39,150 bases of DNA, taken from assembly GCA_035556495.1 (NCBI GenBank), contig DATMEW010000172.1, positions 1 to 39,150 of the forward strand, written 5' to 3'. Position numbers and translations under genes: made by a program. This document shows positions 1-8,035 of the stretch, piece after piece. Origin of the DNA: CANKHJ01 sp035556495. GTDB taxonomy: Bacteria > Pseudomonadota > Alphaproteobacteria > Rhizobiales > Xanthobacteraceae. The notes beneath the pieces are model-generated. The model made no database searches, was not told the DNA's origin, and saw only the letters and a program-made list of their open reading frames with translations. The first letter of the stretch is position 1; each line of letters starts with the position of its first letter.

Positions 1-1528
1 AATGACGCTGGACGCATCGGTATCCGGCGGCGGTCTCGACGGCCGCGGCAACGGCACGGTGACGCTCGGGCGCGACGGGATCGCGGCGGCGAATCTCGCG
101 CTCGACGTGGCCGGGGCCGATCTCCGGCCTCTGCGCCGCGATGGCCGGGCCGCCGTGCCGGTGCGCTTCACGGCGCAGGCGCGGGCGGACGACAAGGGTG
201 TGGCGCTGAAGGATGTCGCAGGGGCCGTGGCCGGCGCGCCGGTGAAGGGGCATCTGGCGGTGACTTATGGCGCGACGCCCCGCGTCGAAGGCACATTCGC
301 GATGGAGGCCCTTGATGCCGCCGCGCTGCTGTCGCCCATCGTCGGTCTGCCGGCGGCGGCTGACGGACGGGCGGGCGGCTCGGGCTGGTCCGGCGAGCCG
401 TTCGGCGCCGGTATGATCGGGACCGCGCTTGGCCGGATCGGCATGTCGGCGGCGCGCGCCACGCTGCCCGGCGGCATCCCTGCCGAAGCCCTTCGGTTCG
501 CCCTCGTGCTCGGGCATAGCGAGATCACGCTGGAAGACGTTGCGGCGGAACTGCCGGGCGGGCCGCTCAAGGGCACGGTGGCGTTTCTGCGCGGGCCGGA
601 TGGCGCGCTCGCGGCGCGGGGACGCCTCACCGTGGACGGCGTGCAGGCGGGCGCGGTGCTGCCGCCTGTCGGCGAGACCCGTCTCAATGGCAGGCTTTCC
701 GTCGACCTGAGCTTCGATGGTGCCGGCCGCAGTCCGGCGGCGCTAATCGGCTCGCTGGGCGGGTCGGGCAGCGTGGCTCTGCGCGGCCTGAATGTGGCGG
801 GGCTCGATGCCGGCGTGTTCGATGCCGTGACCCGCGCGGTGGACGACGGGCTGGCGCTGGACCCCGCACGTGTCGGGGCGCGGGTGGAGCGTGCCTTCGC
901 CGGCGGCCGCATGGGTCCGCTGGATTTCGAGGGTCCGCTCGGGATGGCCCGGGGTCAACTCCGCTTCGCGGAAGCGGCTGCGTCAGCGGACGGCGCCGAT
1001 GTCACGGTGTCCGGCAGCTATAATCTCGGCACCGGCGCGCTGGATGCGCGGATCGGCCTTGCGCCCGCCGGCACCGACCGCGGCGCGGTGCGGCCCGAAC
1101 TCACCCTGCTGTTCAAGGGGCCGCGCGAAAAGCCCGTCCGCAGCCTCGACGTGTCCACATTCAGCGGCTGGCTCGCGCTGCGCTCCGTCGAGCAGCAGAC
1201 GCGGAAGCTTGATGAAATCCAGAAGGAGCGTGCCCGCCAGGCTGCCGAAACGGCGCGCGCAGCGGAGGAGGCTGAGAAACAGCGGCTGATTCAGTTGATA
1301 TCGCCCTCGGCACCGGTACTGGTGGCGCCTTCGGAAGCCGCCGTCGAGATTCCGGGCGCAACCGCGCCGCCGACCGCCCAGCCGGTTCCGTTTCTGGATG
1401 TGCCGACGGCCCCCCTTGCGCCGCTCGGCGCGGGACCTGCCCCACCCGCGTCCGGTCCGGACGCCGCTCACCTTCCGGCCGGCGGGCCGGTGGCGAATTC
1501 CGGGACTGCCCCGGCCCTGACGCGCTGA
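1..1528 (+). CDS. AsmA-like protein, C-terminal part (5' truncated)
   Basis: About 508 residues are visible and the start lies outside the window. The sequence is a series of beta-rich, Gly/Ala-rich segments, followed around residues 230-370 by a block of AsmA C-terminal type (a repeated pattern of SVDLSFDGAGRSP, GSVALRGLNVAGLD and SGSYNLGTGALDARI). A short charged helix rich in Glu, Arg and Ala comes next (about 395-430), then a Pro/Ala-rich tail to the stop. AsmA-family proteins are large, N-terminally membrane-anchored periplasmic proteins linked to outer-membrane assembly or lipid transport. The N-terminal anchor would be upstream of this window. The gene converges on the ribbon-helix-helix gene on the other strand, with about 34 bases between stops. 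The family call is from fold-like pattern and tail architecture; the exact role is unknown. Confidence 0.75.
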   Translation, partial: MTLDASVSGGGLDGRGNGTVTLGRDGIAAANLALDVAGADLRPLRRDGRAAVPVRFTAQARADDKGVALKDVAGAVAGAPVKGHLAVTYGATPRVEGTFAMEALDAAALLSPIVGLPAAADGRAGGSGWSGEPFGAGMIGTALGRIGMSAARATLPGGIPAEALRFALVLGHSEITLEDVAAELPGGPLKGTVAFLRGPDGALAARGRLTVDGVQAGAVLPPVGETRLNGRLSVDLSFDGAGRSPAALIGSLGGSGSVALRGLNVAGLDAGVFDAVTRAVDDGLALDPARVGARVERAFAGGRMGPLDFEGPLGMARGQLRFAEAAASADGADVTVSGSYNLGTGALDARIGLAPAGTDRGAVRPELTLLFKGPREKPVRSLDVSTFSGWLALRSVEQQTRKLDEIQKERARQAAETARAAEEAEKQRLIQLISPSAPVLVAPSEAAVEIPGATAPPTAQPVPFLDVPTAPLAPLGAGPAPPASGPDAAHLPAGGPVANSGTAPALTR

Positions 1529-1562
1529 CGCTTGCGGAAAAGAAAAAGAGGCGGCGCGGGAC

Positions 1563-1853
1563 TCAGGACGGTTCGGCGGGGCGCTCGTGCGCGGCGGCGT
1601 CCGGCGGCGGGGGCGGCGAGGTGTTATCGTCTCCCTGTGCGCGGCGGCGATAATAATCGAGCACGAAAAGGCGGATCGCCGAGGACAGGTTGCCATGCTG
1701 GCGGCCGGTATCGATCGAGACCACGAGGTCCGACAAGGTGACATGGCGGCCGGCTGCGATCTCCTTCAGACCATCCCAGAAAGCATCCTCCAGGCTGACG
1801 CTGGTTTTGTGACCGGCGATCACGATGGATCTTTTGACGACAGGCGATTTCAT
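1563..1853 (-). CDS. Ribbon-helix-helix domain protein
   Basis: The 96-residue product opens with MKSPVVKRSIVIAGHKTSVS, then a helix (LEDAFWDGLKEIA) and a second helix (VTLSDLVVSID). This is the arrangement of the RHH_4-type ribbon-helix-helix domain common in alphaproteobacteria. The conserved SSAIRLFVLDYYR segment follows at about residues 57-69, and the tail is Pro-rich and disordered. Proteins with this fold usually bind DNA as dimers; no target can be read here. The ATG overlaps the stop of the upstream DUF4169 gene as ATGA, so the two are translationally coupled and this start is well supported. Longer readings upstream would run through the DUF4169 gene and are not needed. Confidence 0.85.
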   Translation of the reverse strand: MKSPVVKRSIVIAGHKTSVSLEDAFWDGLKEIAAGRHVTLSDLVVSIDTGRQHGNLSSAIRLFVLDYYRRRAQGDDNTSPPPPPDAAAHERPAEPS

Positions 1854-2038
1854 GTGGCGCTTTCCGTATCGCGGCGATGCTGATCGAGATCTTTGGCGGC
1901 TTTCTCCATCCGCGTGTCGTCGGCGATACGCTCGGCCTTGCTGCGGCCGGACTTCAGCCGGTTGGCCTCGGCCTGCCGGCTTGACGCATCGCGGGCGGCC
2001 GCCTTGCGCATTCTTCTGAGATTGACAACTTCGCCCAT
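1850..2038 (-). CDS. DUF4169 family small basic protein
   Basis: A 62-residue, highly charged protein starting MGEVVNLRRMRKAAARDA, with a conserved-looking middle (ANRLKSGRSKAER) and a C-terminal LDQHRRD. This matches the DUF4169 family, small Lys/Arg-rich proteins of unknown function found in alphaproteobacteria. It is predicted to be almost wholly helical and cytoplasmic. Its stop overlaps the start of the ribbon-helix-helix gene by four bases (ATGA), so the pair is a two-gene unit. A role alongside that regulator is inference only. About 220 bases without a recognised gene separate it from fumC upstream on the same strand. Confidence 0.8.
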   Translation of the reverse strand: MGEVVNLRRMRKAAARDASSRQAEANRLKSGRSKAERIADDTRMEKAAKDLDQHRRDTESAT

Positions 2039-2257
2039 GCAGCGAATTCCGCTTTCGTTGCGTCAGCAAGACATGCCCAGCCTTGCCGGCCGGACACGCA
2101 GGACCCCCAAACACACACGAACGACCACGATTCGATTTCGGGAAGATGCGTGCGCGAGAAATACCACCGGAAAATGGCCGGCAAGCCATTTGGTTCCCAC
2201 GGTATTTTGGTGATGCTTGGGCAACCGGCCGTTTTTGTGGCGGCCGCGGCCGGGGCG

Positions 2258-3676
<1,419 letters not shown>

Positions 3677-3698
3677 GTTCTCTCCTGGCGCAGGAAGT

Positions 3699-4265
3699 CT
3701 ATTTCTTGCGGAAGCGGTCCAGTTGCACCACCTCGCCGCCGCCCGTGCCGTCCGGCCGCGCGGGAGGATCGTCATCGTCCTGCGGCCCGCCGCCGGCCGC
3801 GGCGGCATCGGACGGAACGGCTTCCAGCCGGCGCGCGGCCGGGGATGCTTCCGGGCTGCCGGTCTGCGCCTTTGTGCCGTCTTCGGCTGCTGCGCTGTCC
3901 CCGGCTGCCGTGACTTCTTCGAACTGGAGCCCGAACTGGACCGAGGGGTCAAAGAAAGCCTTGATGGCGGTGAAGGGGATGCTCAGGCGCTCCGCCACGC
4001 CGCTGAACGACAATCCGACCTGAAAACGCTCGTCCGTGACCGTGAGATCCCAGAATTGATGCTGGAGAACGACGGTCATCTCTTCCGGGTATTGCGCCTG
4101 CACGCGGGGGGAAATCTGCACGCCTTCCGCCCTGGTCGCGAAGGTGATGTAGAAGTGATGGTCCCCCGGCAGGCCGTTGCGCGCGGCGTCCAGCAGGACA
4201 CGGCGGACTACGCTGCGCAGGGCGTCCTGGGTCAGAAGATCGTAACGGATGTGGTCGACGGCCAT
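3699..4265 (-). CDS. sspB: SspB-type ClpXP adaptor protein
   Basis: The 188-residue product resembles alphaproteobacterial SspB, which tethers ssrA-tagged proteins to the ClpXP protease. The SspB domain spans about residues 1-125: it opens with MAVDHIRYDLLTQDALR, followed by the GDHHFYITFAT strand, YPEEMTVVLQHQFWDL and the VGLSFSGVAERLSIPF region. A long acidic, Gly/Pro-rich linker follows (about 130-175), and the chain ends EVVQLDRFRKK. Such a terminal Val-Val plus basic motif is the expected ClpX-docking tail in this family. The ATG at 4265 fits the usual family N-terminus; an in-frame ATG at 4307 would add 14 residues, and neither has a convincing ribosome site. The tmRNA that makes its substrates is encoded at about 23 kb in this same window. 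Confidence 0.9.
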   Translation of the reverse strand: MAVDHIRYDLLTQDALRSVVRRVLLDAARNGLPGDHHFYITFATRAEGVQISPRVQAQYPEEMTVVLQHQFWDLTVTDERFQVGLSFSGVAERLSIPFTAIKAFFDPSVQFGLQFEEVTAAGDSAAAEDGTKAQTGSPEASPAARRLEAVPSDAAAAGGGPQDDDDPPARPDGTGGGEVVQLDRFRKK

Positions 4266-4642
4266 CTTTATCAACGATTCAAGCAATGGATTGGTTCGCG
4301 CAAGCATATCCGTTCAAAGAGGCGCGCGCAGCTAGAGATTTGGATGTCTGCAACGCATATGCCGCGGGCGGCAGGCGCGTTCGGCGGTTTCACGGAATTT
4401 CCGTGATTGCGACGGTCTCCGGGCTTCTTCTGCGAGGGGTGGTGCGCCGCTGGGCAGCCGCGACGGTCGCATCCGGGGAGCGGAAGTCCGGCGACCCGCG
4501 ATTGCTCAGGGCCGGCGGGCGAGGAGCGCGTTGCGCGGGACGGCCGTGCCGCCGATCCTCGCCCGGCTGCAATGGAGCATTGATTTCCCCCGAGCGGTGC
4601 GGTTGCATGGCGTCCACAACGAATTTCAGGGGAGGGAAACAA
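4266..4642. other. Intergenic region between divergent sspB and tctC-like genes
   Basis: About 377 bases with no gene that can be supported, although one frame stays open through it. It must hold the promoters for sspB (minus) and the TTT binding protein (plus). The one striking element is a 17-base perfect dyad at 4390-4406, listed separately. A purine-rich ribosome site (GGGGAGGGAAAC) lies directly before the ATG at 4643. Confidence 0.6.
4390..4406. promoter_or_regulatory. 17-base palindrome, candidate operator
   Basis: TCACGGAATTTCCGTGA is a perfect inverted repeat of two 8-base arms around a single central T. It lies in the divergent sspB/tctC-like intergenic region, about 240 bases before the TTT binding-protein start and 125 bases before the sspB start. 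Length and symmetry suit the operator of a dimeric regulator. No cognate regulator is adjacent, so its function is inference. Confidence 0.45.
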
Positions 4643-5623
4643 ATGCATCTGACGCGCAGAGGGTTGCTGGCGGGCGCTGCCGCCATGCCGGTGGCGCTTT
4701 CCGGGCTGCCGGCCCGGGGGCAGGCCAACTGGCCGGCCAACGATATCCATGTGATCTGCGGCTTTGCGCCCGGCACCGGAGCCGACATCATCACGCGCTT
4801 CTTCGCCGAGCGGCTGCGGCCCTTCACGAAGCGCAGTTCCGTTGTCGAGAACAAGCCCGGCGCGGGTGCGACCATTGCCGCGGAATATGTCGCGCGCGCC
4901 AAGCCGGACGGCTACACGATGCTGATCACGCCGGGCAGCGAGTTCGCCGGCACGCCGTATCTCTACAAGAGCCTGTCGCACGATCCGCTCAAGGATTTCG
5001 CGCCGGTGACCACGCTGGTGCGGCTGCCCTTCATTCTGTGTGTCGCGCAGAACTCGCCGATCAACTCCGTCGCGGATTTCCTCAAGGCGATGAAGGAGAA
5101 GGGCACCAAGGCTTCCTATGGCTATCCCAACAATCTGGCGCTGGTCTCCGGTGAGCTGCTCAAGGCGCGCACCGGTCTGGAATCCGTGCAGGTCGCCTAC
5201 AAGAGCACGCCGGACGCGCTCAACGATCTCAACAACGGCGTGCTCGATTTCATCTGGGCCGACGCCACCTTCGGCCTCGCGCAGGTGGCCGCCGGCCGGC
5301 TCAAGATGCTGGCGGTCACCACCAGGGAGCGCAGCCAGCTTGCGCCGGACACGCCCACGCTTCAGGAAAGCGGCGTGCCGGACTATCACGTCGATGCATG
5401 GTTCGGCGCCTGGTATCCCGCCGGAACGCCGCAGCCCATCGTGACGCAGACCGCCAAGTGGCTGAGCGAAATTCTGGCGGGTGACGACGCCAAAACTTTC
5501 TTCGGCACCGTCGCGCGAGCCGACCTGTTTCCGGGCACGCCCGAATCCACGGCGGCCTTCATGAAGGAGGAGGTCGCGCGCAGGGCCGAACTCTACGCCC
5601 TCGCGAAGATTCCGCGCCAATAA
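4643..5623 (+). CDS. TTT (Bug/TctC) family extracytoplasmic substrate-binding protein, orphan
   Basis: A 326-residue periplasmic binding protein of the tripartite tricarboxylate transporter family. The N-terminus MHLTRRGLLAGAAAMPVALS carries twin arginines and a hydrophobic stretch, so export by Tat is possible. The mature part shows the Bug family pattern: VICGFAPGTGADIITRFFAE, VENKPGAGATIAAEYVARAK and PDGYTMLITP near the N-terminal lobe, then VAYKSTPDALNDLNNGVLDF and the late WFGAWYPAGTPQPIV segment. These proteins bind carboxylates or other small organic acids. No membrane subunits lie beside it, so it either serves a transporter encoded elsewhere or acts as a sensor. The ATG is supported by GGGGAGGGAAAC directly upstream. 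A strong hairpin terminator follows. The ligand cannot be read from sequence. Confidence 0.9.
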   Translation: MHLTRRGLLAGAAAMPVALSGLPARGQANWPANDIHVICGFAPGTGADIITRFFAERLRPFTKRSSVVENKPGAGATIAAEYVARAKPDGYTMLITPGSEFAGTPYLYKSLSHDPLKDFAPVTTLVRLPFILCVAQNSPINSVADFLKAMKEKGTKASYGYPNNLALVSGELLKARTGLESVQVAYKSTPDALNDLNNGVLDFIWADATFGLAQVAAGRLKMLAVTTRERSQLAPDTPTLQESGVPDYHVDAWFGAWYPAGTPQPIVTQTAKWLSEILAGDDAKTFFGTVARADLFPGTPESTAAFMKEEVARRAELYALAKIPRQ

Positions 5624-5673
5624 GCTAGCTTGCAGTAGGCCGGCTTGCGATAACGCGACCTGCGAAGATGCCT

Positions 5674-5708
5674 GAACAACCCCGCGGCTCAATGCGGCGG
5701 GGTTGTTC
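5674..5708. terminator. Hairpin terminator after the orphan TTT binding protein
   Basis: A 12-base-pair perfect stem (GAACAACCCCGC pairing with GCGGGGTTGTTC) closes an 11-base loop about 50 bases after the stop at 5623. There is no long T run on either side. It could serve both the plus-strand gene and the small minus-strand gene that ends at 5726. Confidence 0.65.
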
Positions 5709-5725
5709 GGCTTTCGGGTTCCGGT

Positions 5726-5896
5726 CTAAAGCGGCTGAATCGGCCATGATGGGCTGACACCGCGCGGAGCCCCCCTGGTGAGGCGATACAACTCTGCCGC
5801 GCGATTGCGGAACTCCTGCCGGACCTCCGGCGCCACCGCAGCCTCGGCCAGATTCTTCAATTCCTGAACCTGTTTGGTCACGTCCTCAGTGGACAT
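5726..5896 (-). CDS. Small hypothetical protein
   Basis: A 56-residue predicted cytoplasmic protein, opening MSTEDVTKQVQELKNLAEAA and ending in a Gly/Pro-containing tail. The first 40 residues form one amphipathic helix-rich segment (APEVRQEFRNRAAELYRLTR). I do not recognise a family. The ATG at 5896 is chosen because GGAGG stands a few bases upstream; a longer in-frame reading has no such site. Two further small minus-strand genes lie upstream, so it may belong to a small operon. Being short and unmatched, it could still be chance coding. Confidence 0.5.
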   Translation of the reverse strand: MSTEDVTKQVQELKNLAEAAVAPEVRQEFRNRAAELYRLTRGAPRGVSPSWPIQPL

Positions 5897-5952
5897 GGGC
5901 GCCTCCGGAAATGAGGAGAGGCCGGATGCTATTCCAACCGAAGCACAGCGTT

Positions 5953-6192
5953 TCATGAATTGATTTCTGAGTCGACCCGCAGATTGTCACGTGCCGGTGA
6001 TCCGCCGGAAACGATGTGCGGCGCGCCGTCATCTCTTCGTTGAACGGCAGCGATAACGGCGGTCGGAGAATTTCCGACCGCGGCGATCGTGAACAGCAAC
6101 TCCGCACGGTCGATCTTCAAGACCTCGCACCAGTAAGAAACCTCCTCGGGGTCGGAGGCATTGATAAACGCTCCGCGAGACATGTGGATCAT
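5953..6192 (-). CDS. DUF3606 domain small protein
   Basis: A 79-residue protein. The central segment FINASDPEEVSYWCEVLKID followed by RAELLFTIAAVGNSPTAVIA matches the DUF3606 pattern (a statement of position, then 'YW...l.v...eL..av..vG....v...'), here with a C-terminal basic and polar tail. These short proteins of unknown function are common in Rhizobiales and Burkholderiales, often in stress-related neighbourhoods. The ATG at 6192 has an ideal GGAGG upstream; an internal Met four codons later is less likely. The next upstream gene on the strand ends 15 bases away. Confidence 0.75.
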   Translation of the reverse strand: MIHMSRGAFINASDPEEVSYWCEVLKIDRAELLFTIAAVGNSPTAVIAAVQRRDDGAPHIVSGGSPARDNLRVDSEINS

Positions 6193-6207
6193 GTCGGCCT
6201 CCTTTGC

Positions 6208-6480
6208 CTAAGCGGTTTCGTTGTCCTTATCCTGTGCGCTGTATTGGGAACGGAATGGGTCTAACGCCTGTTCCGGTTCCTTCTGGGTCATTTTGTCGCG
6301 ATCTTCAGGCGACGGACGCTTCGAGGCTTCAATGTGTTCCGTTCCCGCCCTTTCCGCTGCGCGCTGCCCATGACGGTTTCCCACGATCCGATCAACGTAC
6401 GACGCATCCGGATGTTTCGGGCGTCGGGCCGTATTTTCTTCGAACCTCCGCGTTCCGCCCGAAGGCTGAGCCCTGTGCAA
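6208..6480 (-). CDS. Possible small hydrophilic protein
   Basis: An open frame of up to 90 residues, very hydrophilic, with no transmembrane or signal segment. The C-terminal part (MTQKEPEQALDPFRSQYSAQ then DKDNETA) looks like genuine low-complexity protein sequence. It ends 15 bases before the DUF3606 start, consistent with a shared transcript. No family is recognised, and the true start is uncertain: the upstream ATG at 6480 or the internal ATG at 6291, which would give 27 residues. Treat as tentative. Confidence 0.3.
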   Translation of the reverse strand: MHRAQPSGGTRRFEENTARRPKHPDASYVDRIVGNRHGQRAAERAGTEHIEASKRPSPEDRDKMTQKEPEQALDPFRSQYSAQDKDNETA

Positions 6481-6616
6481 ACCGGGCGAGGTCCGCCGGT
6501 TGCTGCGCAGCCAATCTTTGAACGGAGTATCCGTATTTCTACGAAGATTGCCGGTTATTCTCCGTTCGGCCTACAGCCCCTTCATTCATTTTCAAGAACC
6601 GCAGCGGGGGGCTGCT

Positions 6617-7249
6617 TTCAATGCGAGATTTCGGAAATATGCGGGCTCGTCCGATCATTTTCGTTCGACGAGTTCACGCACGGTCCTGACCGGCGCGCTG
6701 GCTGTTTCATTTGCAACGGTCGGCGGGCAGGCGCTCGCTCAGCAGACCCAGCCCGGCCAATCGGTGGAACTGGAAGCCATCGTCATCTCCGGCGAGGGCG
6801 AAGGCTACAACACGCTGGTTTCGGACTCCCCGAAGCAGACGTTCCGACCGAGCGGAACGGCATCAAGATCGACACTGTCGTGTTCTATGCTTACGACACC
6901 ATCAAGCTGAACGAACAGGGGCAGATCTCCGGCGGCATCCGCGCCGAGCGCTACAATGTCAGCATCGACACCAAAACCATTGCCGGCCTTCCCGCCAGCC
7001 CCCTCGACGGCTTCTCCGACTCGCAGACGACGCGTTCCGGATCATTCCGAATGGTGTAGCCGGAAAGCTGCCGGCCTATATGATCTTCAACTTCATGGCG
7101 TCGTATGAATCCGGAAGGATGTCCACCTTCGCTTCAACATCGACACTGTCGGTGACGAGAAGATTGCGATGGCGGCGAACTGGAACGGCACGCGCGTGAC
7201 GCTCAGGGCGCCGCGGACCTGCCGTGTGAGCACCAGCTTCAAGTTCTGA
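6617..7249 (+). pseudogene. Remnant of a TonB-dependent siderophore receptor
   Basis: Three pieces in three reading frames together spell a receptor with most of its middle missing. Piece one (about 6650-6850) has an export signal ending QALAQ and a TonB-box-like ELEAIVISGEGEG. Piece two (about 6855-7040) reads GIKIDTVVFYAYDTIKLNEQ and GGIRAERYNVSIDTKTIAG, a beta-barrel stretch, before running off frame. Piece three reads KLPAYMIFNFMASYE near 7070-7110 and, after another shift, NIDTVGDEKIAMAANWNGTR and a terminal RVSTSFKF followed by TGA at 7247. Ending in Phe is typical of outer-membrane barrels. The plug and most of the barrel (several hundred residues) are deleted. It lies just before a wrecked PiuC-type gene and an intact receptor operon. 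Start of the remnant is approximate. Confidence 0.8.
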
Positions 7250-7303
7250 TAGTCTGAAAAATCTCTGGTCCGGCCACCACTGCGGCCGGATTTCTTTGAG
7301 CGC

Positions 7304-7858
7304 TTGTCCAGCCGTTGCCGCGAATTGCTCGAACAAGCCCAATGGGCCGATGGCCGCAGGACGGCAGGCCATATCGCCACGCGCGCCAAGGATAACGAAC
7401 AGCTTGCCGACGATGATCCGCTCGCGGTCGAGCTTGGGTCTCTGATCCTGGACTGGCTGGGGGCGAGCAGTCCTTTGTCGCTTCGGCATCCCCGGTTCAC
7501 CGGAACGGGTGCGGGGCGATCTCTCCGCTACGCTGTTCTTCAGCGATCCCGATCTCTATGACGGCGGTGACCTGATGATCCGCGGTGAATTCGCGCGCCA
7601 TCGGGTCAAGTTGCCGGCCGGCCATCTAGTCCTCTATTCGGCGCGAACGCTTCACCAGGTGACGGCGGTGACACGTGGCATCCGCATGCGGCTTTCTTCT
7701 GGGTCCAGAGCCTGATCGGGGAAGACAGCCGGCGCGCGTTCCTGCTGGAGCTTGACGAAACCATCCAGCAACTCGTGACAGCTTCATCCGATGATGCCGC
7801 GATCGTCCGGCTCACCGGCATCTATCATAACCTTCTGCGTGAATGGACGATCGCTTGA
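7304..7858 (+). pseudogene. Remnant of a PiuC-type PKHD hydroxylase (Fe(II)/2-oxoglutarate dioxygenase)
   Basis: Three frames carry consecutive pieces of one protein. The first (7304-about 7500) reads LLEQAQWADGRRTAGHIATR and AKDNEQLADDDPLAVELGSL. The second (about 7510-7690) reads VRGDLSATLFFSDPDLYDGG and HRVKLPAGHLVLYSARTLHQ. The third (about 7690-7858) reads FFWVQSLIGEDSRRAFLLEL and ends REWTIA with TGA at 7856. In intact PKHD-type hydroxylases a stretch of about 40 residues with the iron-binding HxD lies between pieces one and two; it is absent, so even a repaired frame would lack two iron ligands. Such genes typically sit beside catecholate-siderophore receptors, which fits the receptor remnant upstream. 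Confidence 0.85.
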
Positions 7859-7948
7859 TCCGGCCGCAGACATATCGGTTCGCTGTGCTGTCTTGCCCTT
7901 TGCAGCCGGCCGCCCGGGCGGTGCTGGTGTCTGTCGAAATATCACAAT

Positions 7949-7964
7949 GGAATTAGTTTATTCC
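7949..7964. promoter_or_regulatory. Inverted repeat upstream of the siderophore receptor, candidate iron-responsive operator
   Basis: GGAAT and ATTCC flank a six-base TAGTTT in an AT-rich stretch about 70 bases before the receptor ATG at 8036. The position suits a promoter operator, and iron-transport operons in alphaproteobacteria are normally controlled by Fur/Mur, Irr or RirA. The match to any named consensus is weak, so the regulator is not assigned. Confidence 0.3.
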
Positions 7965-8035
7965 TAAAAGATAGCGGTTGAATTGCGCAACGATTTATCA
8001 TGTTTGTGACCTCAATCTGCATTCTGGGGGTTGAG

